This document shows, one piece after another, positions 17,501 to 24,592 of a stretch of DNA of 46,864 nucleotides. The DNA is taken from NCBI GenBank assembly GCA_964511495.1, contig CAZEFT010000023.1:1-46864 (forward strand). Direction: 5' to 3'. The notes beneath the pieces are model-generated. The model was not told the origin of the DNA. It saw only the letters and a list, made by a program, of their open reading frames with translations, and made no database searches. How positions within the stretch are numbered: position 1 is the stretch's first letter; the number at the start of each line of letters is the position of its first letter. The translations under genes were made by a program, and so were the position numbers. This stretch comes from Litorimonas sp964511495 (GTDB taxonomy: Bacteria; Pseudomonadota; Alphaproteobacteria; Caulobacterales; Maricaulaceae).

Positions 17501-17866
17501 GAAGTCTTCATCCACACGAATTGTTCCGGAATTGGTAAAACCGCGATTAGCGCCGCCTTCCAATAAGACCGCTGTGGCATCATCTACATCTGAAATTGAT
17601 ATTGTACCCTCATTGGTCAAAACCGCATCGGAGTTGACGGTAACGGCAGGTCCGGCATCATCCGTTAAGATGACTGAGCCCGTACTGGAGATCGAAATAT
17701 TTCCGCCTTCATCATTCGTGTTAACAGGAGCGGTTACGGCATCTGTGACCGCCGTCTGAGCGAAAGCCACTTGGCCGAACCCAAAGGCGAGCGCTGCTGA
17801 ACAGGTTCCGGCCAGTAGGCGGGTCGCCCGTAAAGGTAAGAAAGATGTCTTATATTGTGTCGACAT
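14507..17866 (-). CDS. autotransporter with beta-helical passenger and outer-membrane barrel
   Basis: About 1119 residues from the ATG at 17866; an ATG four codons earlier (17878) is equally open. A signal peptide with a long N-region (LRATRLLAGTCSAALAFGFGQVAFAQ) is followed by a passenger of roughly 800 residues rich in Gly, Asn, Thr, Asp and Ser. Its recurring TNEGTISI/NTGTVSV/NSGTMTV units are typical of a right-handed beta-helix. The last 270 residues or so (from KPGGAWLQEFAYFADRD) have alternating aromatic strands and end in RVVVRLLF with a terminal Phe, as expected of an autotransporter barrel. It should be displayed on the cell surface. No protease or lipase motif is visible in the passenger, so adhesion is only a default guess. 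It precedes glnE on the same strand. Confidence 0.88.
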   Translation of the reverse strand: MSTQYKTSFLPLRATRLLAGTCSAALAFGFGQVAFAQTAVTDAVTAPVNTNDEGGNISISSTGSVILTDDAGPAVTVNSDAVLTNEGTISISDVDDATAVLLEGGANRGFTNSGTIRVDEDFTGEDTDDDGTLDGSRTQGSGRTGILISGASPFEGDVTLEASSVVRVEGSESFGINIASSATEPGGLTGNFSHAGQLSLLGDNGSAINIAGNVNGNVENTGTVSVLGSNSYGYNVTGDIQGGFVNAGTVGVNGFRFDRRLALGGDNTGREDLQAEDLQQANSAIAIRGNVTQGVHLDLRREETLDTDGNGTGFFTTTAQSNISQLGSAPAVLIDGEGTPIAIGRVAQITDPNDADFDEDLQFGFINEGIINAQGIFDDFDATILSISDAEIQDGILNSGTMTVSAFRGPGTRTIDGVTAGTGLARAIVLGDGAIVNAINNSGVITVQSSEAVDEVFADTDNPLASVPIQAVAIDIGANATASSLYNVGTISALIIGRNGEAYAIRDASGTLTSFTNESFVLASGSNSDPLGNAETTFTLVALDASANTSGFTYLQQRIEDEDTTDDIIPPSPITVGDILLGSGDDNVTVTAGIVTGDIDFGTGQDQLTLSGESLYTGAIRNADNLTIDVSDGSSLALTGSIPVAVADASFDGTSTFLPTLNGQDGTATTLDASGTITFADGSIISPRFNSIVSDVNGVSFILANASTLDLATSTLAQLNAASGSDALPFLYNFNYSEAVINGEEALLVTVDLRSADQLGLDAAQSNALDPAIEAFVANNALGSAIANITTESDFNDAFNQLLPEFSAAAREFVVANVDGAVGAVANQLDAARRSPDKPGGAWLQEFAYFADRDLAGLSEQYRGAGFGLAAGIDTAWGPFHAVGVNVGFASTEIEDVVGQDEPLDVVTVQGGLYAGMANELANGVLGTDFYFGGGYNNFEQQRRVRIDDFFGRASADYSGHHINASIRSGYEVALSERFWMRPTVSLDYLRLSEDEYTETGDSGIALNVGSRTSERATASALFNVGAKFQGKRTWIRPSMRVGYRHAFINDPTRTDFAFAGLSGNRATIDSFAFPDSGFLVGFSVAAGSAYSSIGFDVDSEIRDGFVRHTGRVVVRLLF

Positions 17867-17878
17867 AAAATCGGTCAT

Positions 17879-18148
17879 CCATAGGCATGGGCGGCTCGAG
17901 CAAGCTCAACCGCAATGGCTTTTGAAAAGGGTGTAACGGGTCAAACGGACTTCGCCAATGAAAGATTGGTTACAAATGCACCCAATTTCATATCAAATCC
18001 GTAATTTTCAGGACATCTCGCCCTTCGTCGCGCTGCCGTCCTAAACTTCGCGGCATTTAAAGGAAGAGAATTGCAAAAGTGGGGCAATCATGCAAAGCCG
18101 CGCCAAACAAAGAATGAGGTCGTCATCATGTCTGAAAAGGAAGCTGTT
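17879..18148. other. divergent control region, autotransporter / lspA
   Basis: A gap of 270 bases separates two divergent genes, so both promoters should lie here. I see AT-rich stretches around 17960-18010 but no -35/-10 pair I would defend, and no RNA gene. Confidence 0.4.
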
Positions 18149-18685
18149 ATGGCAGATCGAAAGAGGGTGTGGGTCATATTCGGTCTTATCGTGCCTCTAC
18201 TCGTCGTCATATTTGACCAAATCACCAAATATGCGGCGATCAAGTTTTTTAAAGCGCCGATTAATATCTGCGAAGTTAACCCAAGACCGGGTTTATCCTA
18301 TGATTTTAGCCCGATTGTTGATCTGACTCTGATTTGCAATCAAGGGATTAGCTGGGGCCTTTTACAGGGTGATTCTTCGCTAAAACGGTGGTTGCTGACC
18401 ATTTTTGCTTTGGTCATGAGCGCCCTTCTCTTTTGGATGTTGGGTCAAACGAAAGATCGTCTTTCGCGTTGGGCTTTCGCTCTTGTTATTGGCGGAGCCA
18501 TTGGGAACGGGATTGATCGTTTACTCTTTGGAGCGGTAACGGATTTCATCGATTTTAGTGATATTGGCTTTGATTATGTCTTTAACGTCGCCGATAGTGC
18601 CATCACTGTGGGTGTCATCGGGCTTATCATCGGATCATTCTTTGCCAAAGACACAGAGAAATCTGCTGATGCGACGAAGGGTTAG
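18149..18685 (+). CDS. lspA: lipoprotein signal peptidase (signal peptidase II)
   Basis: An inner-membrane aspartyl protease that cuts prolipoproteins before the lipid-modified Cys. I chose the ATG at 18149 because AAGGAAG stands 5 bases before it; an ATG at 18128 and a TTG at 18071 lie upstream. The 178-residue product has four membrane segments (about 7-25, 80-98, 107-125, 148-165). The catalytic aspartates are D123 in GNGIDRLLFGAVTDFIDF and D149 in FNVADSAI. NQGISWGLLQ is the conserved third motif. The C-terminus is short and charged. The next gene encodes a DUF3035 lipoprotein that is itself a likely substrate, an order common in alphaproteobacteria. Confidence 0.95.
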   Translation: MADRKRVWVIFGLIVPLLVVIFDQITKYAAIKFFKAPINICEVNPRPGLSYDFSPIVDLTLICNQGISWGLLQGDSSLKRWLLTIFALVMSALLFWMLGQTKDRLSRWAFALVIGGAIGNGIDRLLFGAVTDFIDFSDIGFDYVFNVADSAITVGVIGLIIGSFFAKDTEKSADATKG

Positions 18686-18786
18686 ACGCTTAGCTCGGTA
18701 CATAACTGATAAATAAAATTTTGGTCACTTGGCCCCTGCATGATTTACGGTTATGTGAATATAAATTTTGATGAAGGACGGACATT

Positions 18787-19329
18787 ATGCGCCGGATTAT
18801 TGCGCCATTCATTCTTGTGACAGTCAGTTCGGCTTTGCTGATCGGTTGTACGTCGACTTCCAAGGCTTTGGGTCTGAAAAAGGAAGCGCCGAACGAGTTT
18901 AATATTTTAACAAAAGCGCCTTTGGTTGTGCCGCCGGAATATAATCTGCGGCCGCCGCGTTTGGGCGAGAGTTCGGCCGAGGATAATTATTCTCAGAAGG
19001 CCGCCCGTGAAGCCCTAATTGGTAATGTTGATGCCGCTGAACCAACACGCGGCGAAGTCGTGCTTATGACAAAAGCCGGTGTAGGGCGTGCCAACCCTGA
19101 AATTCGTCTTGAAATTGATGGACAAAACTCTGTCGAACGGAAAACAGACGGTTTCACAAATCGTATCCTTTTCTGGCAAAACGGGCAGATTGTCGACGCG
19201 CAGGGAAAAATTATTCCGCTTGACGCTGAAGCAGAAGCGAAACGTCTGGCGTCCATTCGCAAAGCCACAGGCGGCGGAGAAGTGACCATCACAAAACGCC
19301 CGGGCGGGCCGAAACTACCTGGCCTCTAA
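18787..19329 (+). CDS. DUF3035 lipoprotein
   Basis: A 180-residue protein with a lipoprotein signal ending LLIGC, with C21 as the modified Cys. The family signature NEFNILTKAPLVVPPEYNLRPP follows (residues 36-57). The remainder is hydrophilic and probably partly disordered, with a GGGEVTITKRPGGPKLPGL tail. It is presumably anchored to the outer-membrane inner leaflet, since the residue after Cys is Thr, not the Asp retention signal. AAGGACGG stands before the ATG. The position after lspA is conserved in alphaproteobacteria, where the pair often sits near M16 peptidase genes; none is present here, as mutL follows. The function is unknown. Confidence 0.9.
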   Translation: MRRIIAPFILVTVSSALLIGCTSTSKALGLKKEAPNEFNILTKAPLVVPPEYNLRPPRLGESSAEDNYSQKAAREALIGNVDAAEPTRGEVVLMTKAGVGRANPEIRLEIDGQNSVERKTDGFTNRILFWQNGQIVDAQGKIIPLDAEAEAKRLASIRKATGGGEVTITKRPGGPKLPGL

Positions 19330-19398
19330 ATTTTTTAGATTTTACGGATCTGAATAGCGGCTCTTATCACGTCCACAGCTTTCGCTGTATTGTGACAT

Positions 19399-19431
19399 AG
19401 CCTATCGAGCTTATCCTCGTTAGGCTTTTTT
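19399..19431 (+). terminator. terminator-like hairpin directly before mutL
   Basis: An 11-bp stem with one T-T mismatch (19399-19409 with 19416-19426), a 6-base loop and a run of six T (19426-19431). The run ends one base before the mutL ATG at 19433. By shape it is a good intrinsic terminator for the lspA/DUF3035 transcript, and it takes up the whole space where the mutL ribosome-binding site should be. Confidence 0.75.
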
Positions 19432-19432
19432 C

Positions 19433-21355
19433 ATGCCTGCTTCTCATATTTCGATTCGTCGCTTGCCGAATGAAACGGTCAACCGCATTGCGGCGGGTGA
19501 GGTGATTGAGCGCCCCTCAAGCGTGATTAAAGAACTTGTAGAAAATGCGATCGACGCCGGGGCCACGCAGGTGGATATACGCTATGAAGATGGCGGACGG
19601 ACTCTGATTTCTATCACGGATGACGGGCGCGGTATGAGTGCTGAAGAACTACCTATCGCGATAGAACGCCACGCCACCTCAAAACTCTCCCCGAATGCGA
19701 GTGGTGAATGGGATTTGCTCAATATTTCGACCATGGGGTTTAGAGGGGAAGCCTTGCCCTCCATTGGTTCTGTGTCGCGGCTCAGTCTTTTAAGCCAAAT
19801 TATGGACGCCGATAGTGCGTGGGAGTTGCGCGTTGAAGGCGGGAAAGTTTTACCGCCCCGTCCGGCGGCGCGTTTTGGCTTGCACGGTACACGGGTGGAA
19901 GTCCGTGATCTATTTTACGCGACGCCCGCGCGCTTAAAATTTCTTAAATCCGAACGCAGTGAGGTCATGGCGATTTCTGACACCGTCAAACGCTTAGCCA
20001 TGGCAAACCCTTCTGTCGGTATGACTTTGGGAACTCCGGCTCGTGTCAGCCTGAAACTCGCTGCGCAAAGCGATGATGCGGAAGGGCGCTTGGCGCGACT
20101 TGCCGCAATATTAGGGCAGGATTTTAGCGCGAATGCCGTCCCCCTTGATGAAGTTCGCGAGACCATCGCTCTGAGTGGATTTGTCGGCTTACCGACCTAT
20201 TCTCGCGGCAATTCGCAGCATCAATATTTATTCGTCAATGGTCGCCCCGTTCGGGATAAGCTTTTGCATGGCGCTGTGCGGGGCGCCTATCAGGATTATT
20301 TGGCGCGTGATCGTCACGCTGTTGTCGCGCTTTATGTCGACTTGCCCCAAGAACATGTCGATGTGAATGTGCATCCTGCCAAGAGCGAGGTACGCTTTCG
20401 AAATCCGGGCCTTGTCAGAGGATTGATTGTCAAAGGCATAAGATTGGCACTTGAACAGGCAGGGCACCGCGCGAGCACAACGGTGAGTGATTATGCTTTG
20501 GGCCGTATTCAAGCGGGGCAGCGATTTGGGCAGGGATTAGGAGGCGTAACGTCCGATGCTCAGGCTGCAACTGCTTTTCAGGGTAATTACTCGCCCCAAC
20601 GCGGAGGTTATGCCCCGGCTTATCATGCCCCTTATCGTAATGGTCCCGCTTTACAACCACTCGTGGATGGGTTTTCTGCTAAGGTCGAAGAAGGGCCTGA
20701 GAGTTTTGATGGGGCCCCTCATGCTTATTCTCCGCAAGGCTATCCTATTCGCGGAGAAGGCGAAGATTTAACCTTGAAACCTCTTGGCGCGGCGCGAGCT
20801 CAACTGCACGAAACTTATGTTGTCGCTCAGACGGCAGACGGGATTGTCATCGTTGACCAACACGCCGCACATGAACGGCTTGTCTATGAACGCATGAAAG
20901 TCGCTATGGCGGATAAAGGGGTCGAGCGACAGGCTTTGCTTATTCCTGACATTGTAGACCTTGGCGAAACAGATGCGGTACGCATTTTAGCACGCGCAGA
21001 AGAACTCGCTGATATGGGGTTAATTATCGAACCTTTCGGAGCGGGAGCCGTGGCGGTGCGCGAAACCCCCGCACTGCTTGGTGAGATGGATGTGCAAGGC
21101 CTCTTACGCGACTTGGCCGATGATATTTCAGAATATGATGAGGCTTTGAGCCTAAAAGAAAAGTTTGAACATGTCTGCGGCACAATGGCTTGTCACGGAT
21201 CCGTCAGGGCCGGGCGTAGATTAAACGGTCAGGAGATGAACGCGCTTTTACGCCAAATGGAGGCGACACCTCATAGTGGTCAGTGTAATCATGGCCGCCC
21301 GACATATGTCGAACTAAAACTCGCTGATATAGAGCGATTGTTTGGGCGGCGTTAG
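19433..21355 (+). CDS. mutL: DNA mismatch repair protein MutL
   Basis: A 640-residue GHKL ATPase with a C-terminal endonuclease domain, coordinating MutS-directed repair. The N-terminus shows IAAGEVIERPSSVIKELVENAIDAGA, DDGRGM and TMGFRGEALPSI (ATP site), then the transducer domain. A Gly/Pro/Tyr-rich linker spans about 350-440. The dimerisation domain carries the nuclease motif DQHAAHERLVYE near 480, which fits DQHA(X)2E(X)4E, plus ACHGSVRAGRRL and QCNHGRPT metal-site motifs. This is the nicking MutL of MutH-less bacteria. The start is fixed by family alignment. It has no Shine-Dalgarno, because a terminator-like hairpin ends one base upstream, which suggests a leaderless message or attenuation. 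Confidence 0.96.
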   Translation: MPASHISIRRLPNETVNRIAAGEVIERPSSVIKELVENAIDAGATQVDIRYEDGGRTLISITDDGRGMSAEELPIAIERHATSKLSPNASGEWDLLNISTMGFRGEALPSIGSVSRLSLLSQIMDADSAWELRVEGGKVLPPRPAARFGLHGTRVEVRDLFYATPARLKFLKSERSEVMAISDTVKRLAMANPSVGMTLGTPARVSLKLAAQSDDAEGRLARLAAILGQDFSANAVPLDEVRETIALSGFVGLPTYSRGNSQHQYLFVNGRPVRDKLLHGAVRGAYQDYLARDRHAVVALYVDLPQEHVDVNVHPAKSEVRFRNPGLVRGLIVKGIRLALEQAGHRASTTVSDYALGRIQAGQRFGQGLGGVTSDAQAATAFQGNYSPQRGGYAPAYHAPYRNGPALQPLVDGFSAKVEEGPESFDGAPHAYSPQGYPIRGEGEDLTLKPLGAARAQLHETYVVAQTADGIVIVDQHAAHERLVYERMKVAMADKGVERQALLIPDIVDLGETDAVRILARAEELADMGLIIEPFGAGAVAVRETPALLGEMDVQGLLRDLADDISEYDEALSLKEKFEHVCGTMACHGSVRAGRRLNGQEMNALLRQMEATPHSGQCNHGRPTYVELKLADIERLFGRR

Positions 21356-21517
21356 GTAGTCATTTCTGCCTCTTTTACTTGCGAAAGCCCTAGAAAATAT
21401 TTTTAAGTATAAAGTAAGAACCTTCCCAATCATTTTCTTGAAATGAATTTTCTGAGTTATTTGGACATTTGTCGACTTGAATTTTGAATAAGAAAGCTTT
21501 TTTGCCGTGGCTCATAC

Positions 21518-21922
21518 TCACCCCAAATGCTGCAACGCTGCGCTCGCTAGGAACGCACTCCGTGTCATACCTTGTTCTTTCGCCGCCTGGTCGATAGCAG
21601 CTAATAAGCCTTGGTCGAGAGAAATATTCACGCGTTTTGGTGCGGCGATATTGGTGAGGAGAGGGACGCGCGCAATTTCTGCATCTCCTAAGTCTTCTGC
21701 CCACCAAGCATCTTTATTGGCCCGAATAGCCTCGAACGTAGTGGGGGGCGGGACACTCAAACCATCCTCTAACATCCCCTGTACGTGAAACCCTAAGGCT
21801 TCTTTAGCCATGGCCATGGCTTCATCGAAAGTATCCCCTGCGGTGATACAGCCCGCAAAATCGGGGAAAGAAATACCGTAGCAGGTATCTTCGTCTTTAT
21901 GGATGAGGGCGATGTAAAACAT
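21518..21922 (-). CDS. hicB: HicB-family antitoxin
   Basis: A 134-residue antitoxin. The N-terminal HicB fold reads MFYIALIHKDEDTCYGISFPDFAGCITAGDTFDEAMAMAKEAL, a degenerate RNase H-like domain that binds the HicA toxin. The C-terminal RVNISLDQGLLAAIDQAAKEQGMTRSAFLASAAL is a ribbon-helix-helix DNA-binding domain. It is second in the operon, 9 bases after hicA, the usual toxin-first order. It should repress its own promoter, where an 8-bp inverted repeat is present (22194-22213). Complete and intact. Confidence 0.93.
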   Translation of the reverse strand: MFYIALIHKDEDTCYGISFPDFAGCITAGDTFDEAMAMAKEALGFHVQGMLEDGLSVPPPTTFEAIRANKDAWWAEDLGDAEIARVPLLTNIAAPKRVNISLDQGLLAAIDQAAKEQGMTRSAFLASAALQHLG

Positions 21923-21931
21923 GATTTTGTA

Positions 21932-22120
21932 TTATAACCAACCGGCTTGAACGTAGATTGATTTTACAGTTCCTTTTTTCAAATCTTTCTTCGGGTGAGG
22001 GAGTGTTACGCGGCCTAGTTTCGTTGGATGTTTGAATTGAATGTGAGACCCTTTCGTCGCGACTTCATACCACCCATCGGCTTCAAGAAGCTTTTTAAGT
22101 TTTCTACTATTTGTTTCCAT
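21932..22120 (-). CDS. hicA: HicA-family mRNA interferase toxin
   Basis: A 62-residue double-stranded RNA-binding-fold toxin. It has the catalytic His in KGSHIQFKHP, the leading SRKLKKLLEADGWYEV helix and strand, and a VTLPHPKKDLKKGTVKSIYVQAGW end. It cleaves mRNA until bound by HicB. I start it at the ATG at 22120. A GTG at 22147 would add nine residues that have no match to the family. A consensus-like promoter with an embedded inverted repeat lies about 80 bases upstream. The pair appears functional and is the only obviously mobile-type gene set in the window. Confidence 0.93.
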   Translation of the reverse strand: METNSRKLKKLLEADGWYEVATKGSHIQFKHPTKLGRVTLPHPKKDLKKGTVKSIYVQAGWL

Positions 22121-22193
22121 TTTTAGGACTCGACTAATTAGCACCACGATATGTGGATTTTTCCTAGTCTCGTCTTTCCGAGTGTCATGTTCC

Positions 22194-22213
22194 TTGTGTA
22201 TTTATATACACAA
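22194..22213. promoter_or_regulatory. inverted-repeat operator of hicAB
   Basis: Perfect 8-bp arms TTGTGTAT and ATACACAA are separated by 4 bases. The repeat covers the -10 element of the minus-strand hicAB promoter, the expected place for autorepression by the ribbon-helix-helix domain of HicB. Confidence 0.65.
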
Positions 22214-22230
22214 CATTGGTTGAATGTCAA
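22201..22230 (-). promoter_or_regulatory. hicAB promoter
   Basis: On the minus strand, a perfect TTGACA (22230-22225) is followed by TATATA after 16 bases (22208-22203) or TATAAA after 18 (22206-22201). This is the best sigma70-type promoter in the window. Confidence 0.65.
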
Positions 22231-22431
22231 TCTAACTGTTTTCGTTCGACTCTTTGTATGTATTACCGATGAAGTCGGGTAATGATGGCAAAGTAATAGG
22301 CGTTGAATTGTGACTTGGCTCTTGCTGTATCGCGTCGTCTATTTTCCTTTAGGAAAACATTAAAGAAGTCCGTTAGGATAATTATTAATTTTTCCAACAA
22401 AACCCATTTCTGATTTCATTTAGCTTAAATT
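22231..22431. other. AT-rich gap between hicAB promoter and rsmD
   Basis: No gene seen. It holds two small perfect inverted repeats: ATTACC (22262-22267) with GGTAAT (22278-22283), and TTTTCCT (22342-22348) with AGGAAAA (22351-22357). Neither has a T-run placed to terminate rsmD. The sequence is AT-richer than its neighbours, which fits an insertion of the hicAB module beside rsmD. Confidence 0.4.
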
Positions 22432-22992
22432 TCACTCTGCCCTTAAAAACAACACCCGTGCCGCGCCCCATGTTTTATCCGCCAAGACTTCAAAGCCGCG
22501 CGCGTCAACTTCGGCGTCTTTGCTCTCCTCCAAAATAATCACACCATTTTCAGCAATGAGGTTGTGTTCTTTCAGACGTGATAAAACGGGTCTCCACAGG
22601 CCTTTATTATAGGGCGGATCCATAAAAATGTGAGTAAAGGGACCGCGGAGGTTGCCGGGGGCAATTTTTAATTTTGTCGCGTCGTGACGGTGTAATCGTG
22701 TGCAGCCAAATAATCCCATTTTATCAATATTGTCTCTGATGGCCCCGCGCGCCTTTGGCTCTGTTTCAACGAAAAGGCAAAATTCTGCACCGCGCGATAT
22801 GGCTTCTAATCCTAATGCGCCCGAGCCTGCAAAAATATCGGCTACGATTGCACCTTCCAAATCTGGCGCCCAGTCTGCGTGAGAGAGGATGTTAAAGATA
22901 GATTCGCGTGTTTGGTCGCTTGTGGGGCGAGTATTTCGCCCCTGAGGGGTTATGATGTTTCGCCCACGTAATGAACCCGTGACAATCCGCAT
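22432..22992 (-). CDS. rsmD: 16S rRNA (guanine966-N2)-methyltransferase
   Basis: A 186-residue SAM-dependent methyltransferase that modifies G966 of 16S rRNA during 30S assembly. The N-terminus MRIVTGSLRGRNI and RPTSDQTRESIFNIL are RsmD hallmarks. Motif I is ADIFAGSGALGLEAISRGA (about 51-69). The catalytic motif IV is FMDPPYNKG (about 124-132). Length is normal. The ATG shares one base with the stop of the pseudouridine synthase gene (TAATG), so the two rRNA-modification genes are co-translated. Confidence 0.95.
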   Translation of the reverse strand: MRIVTGSLRGRNIITPQGRNTRPTSDQTRESIFNILSHADWAPDLEGAIVADIFAGSGALGLEAISRGAEFCLFVETEPKARGAIRDNIDKMGLFGCTRLHRHDATKLKIAPGNLRGPFTHIFMDPPYNKGLWRPVLSRLKEHNLIAENGVIILEESKDAEVDARGFEVLADKTWGAARVLFLRAE

Positions 22993-24056
22993 TATCTTTT
23001 CCCTCTACCACCCTGTCCACGTGGGGCGAACTTTCCGGATGTCTTACCACCCGGTTTGCCATAAGCATTCCCAATAAGTTTTTTTGGCGGTCGCTTAGAT
23101 TTGTTATTATCGGGTTTGGGCTTAGATGTTTTCGCAAATTTCCCGCGCCCTTTTGGTGCGTTTTCTGTGGGTGTCTTATCCTGATAGCGTTTGGCGCTTG
23201 CGTGAGATCCCCGTTTCGGTTTGCGGGCTTTGGACGTCTCTTCTGGAATATCAATAAGATGCCCGACCTGATCTCGCAAAACGCGGGTTTTAATTTCTTC
23301 ACAGGCCCCTTTACCCAAATCACCTAACATATACGGCCCATAAGAGACGCGAATAAGGCGGTTGACCTTGAGGTCTAATGTTTCAAGCGCGCGTCGAATT
23401 TCCCTGTTTTTACCGTCGCGTAAGGTGACATTTATCCAAGCATTATCGCCTTGTTGGCGGTCAAGCGTTGCAATGATTTCTCCCGTTGGAATGCCGTCAA
23501 TGACGACCCCTTTTTTCAGCGTATCCAATTGCTCTTGCGTGACTTTCCCATAGGCCCGGGCGCGATAGCGGCGTGACCAACCCGTACTGGGCAATTCCAG
23601 TTGCCGCGCAAGTTCCCCGTCATTCGTCAAAAGAATAAGCCCTTCAGATGTGAGGTCGAGCCGCCCGACAGAAATAACACGTGGCATGTCTTTGGGGAGG
23701 GCTTCAAACATTGTCCGACGACCCTTTTCATCCTTATGGGATGTCACCAAGCCATCAGGTTTGTGATAGCGCCATAGTCGGGGGATATCCCGTGCGGCCA
23801 CAGGTGCATCATCCACAAGGATGGTCTCTTTTCCTGTGACTTTAAATGCAGGGGAAGTGAGCGTTTTCCCGTTCACCTTCACGCGCCCAGCTTCAATCAT
23901 GCGCTCCACATCGCGCCTTGAGGCGACACCCGAACGGGCCAAAAATTTCGCGATACGGTCACCGGGTTTCTGAGCCAATTTGTTTTTTTGCGTGTCTGTT
24001 TTACACTTTTGCCCGCTTTTTTCATGGGGGCTCTCTTGTTTTTGCATATCGGGCAT
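22992..24056 (-). CDS. RluB/RsuA-family 23S rRNA pseudouridine synthase
   Basis: About 354 residues from the ATG at 24056; a TTG at 24086 or an ATG at 24047 are alternatives, and no ribosome-binding site decides. An S4 RNA-binding domain (DRIAKFLARSGVASRRDVERMIEAGRVKVNG) precedes the catalytic domain, with the active-site Asp in SVGRLDLTSEGLILLTNDGEL and later KNREIRRALE. The last 90 residues are a Lys/Arg/Gly/Pro-rich low-complexity tail, common in alphaproteobacterial RluB and probably RNA-binding. The likely target is U2605 of 23S rRNA, judged by family. It overlaps rsmD by one base and diverges from tadA with only 38 bases between starts. Confidence 0.9.
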   Translation of the reverse strand: MPDMQKQESPHEKSGQKCKTDTQKNKLAQKPGDRIAKFLARSGVASRRDVERMIEAGRVKVNGKTLTSPAFKVTGKETILVDDAPVAARDIPRLWRYHKPDGLVTSHKDEKGRRTMFEALPKDMPRVISVGRLDLTSEGLILLTNDGELARQLELPSTGWSRRYRARAYGKVTQEQLDTLKKGVVIDGIPTGEIIATLDRQQGDNAWINVTLRDGKNREIRRALETLDLKVNRLIRVSYGPYMLGDLGKGACEEIKTRVLRDQVGHLIDIPEETSKARKPKRGSHASAKRYQDKTPTENAPKGRGKFAKTSKPKPDNNKSKRPPKKLIGNAYGKPGGKTSGKFAPRGQGGRGKR

Positions 24057-24094
24057 GACTTGACCGTTCGGGTTTTCGCGTCTCAAAGAACGCT

Positions 24095-24592
24095 ATGACT
24101 GTTGAAGACTATATGCGCTTGGCCATCGCAGAAGCGCAAGCGGCAAGTTTAAGGGGCGAAGTGCCCGTGGGAGCTGTATTGGTCAACCCTGAGACTGAGG
24201 AAATCATCGCCCGTACCGGAAATGCCCCTATCGCAATTTGTGACCCGACCGCTCATGCTGAAATTTTGGCGTTGCGGGATGGGGCTTATAAAACCGGGAA
24301 TTACCGCCTAAGCGGCTTTCATCTTTATGTAACCTTGGAGCCTTGCGCTATGTGCGCAGGGGCGATTGCCAATGCCCGTATTGAGAAACTGGTCTACGGC
24401 GCATCAGATCCCAAAGGCGGGGCGGTTGAGAATGGTGTGAAATTTTTCGACCAAGCGAGTTGCCATCATCGGCCAAAGGTGACGTCGGGTATTATGACTG
24501 AAGATTGTGCAGATTTGTTGAAACAATTTTTCAAAATCAAGCGTGATGAAAAGAAGCGTAAGAAAGCGTCAACGCGACAGAGGGGCAAATAA
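24095..24592 (+). CDS. tadA: tRNA-specific adenosine deaminase
   Basis: A 165-residue zinc deaminase that makes inosine at wobble position 34 of tRNA-Arg(ACG). Zinc and proton-transfer residues are H54 and E56 (TAHAEILAL) and C84 and C87 (LEPCAMCAGAI). YGASDPKGGAVE is the usual following strand. The C-terminal extension is Lys/Arg-rich. It diverges from the pseudouridine synthase gene with a very short gap, so the promoter must lie inside that gap or the neighbouring gene. The stop shares one base with the next gene (TAATG). Confidence 0.95.
   Translation: MTVEDYMRLAIAEAQAASLRGEVPVGAVLVNPETEEIIARTGNAPIAICDPTAHAEILALRDGAYKTGNYRLSGFHLYVTLEPCAMCAGAIANARIEKLVYGASDPKGGAVENGVKFFDQASCHHRPKVTSGIMTEDCADLLKQFFKIKRDEKKRKKASTRQRGK

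Noticed and set aside
18071..18148. TTG and ATG starts upstream of the lspA ATG at 18149.
   Set aside because: Only the 18149 ATG has a well-placed Shine-Dalgarno, and the added residues are hydrophilic and unlike LspA.
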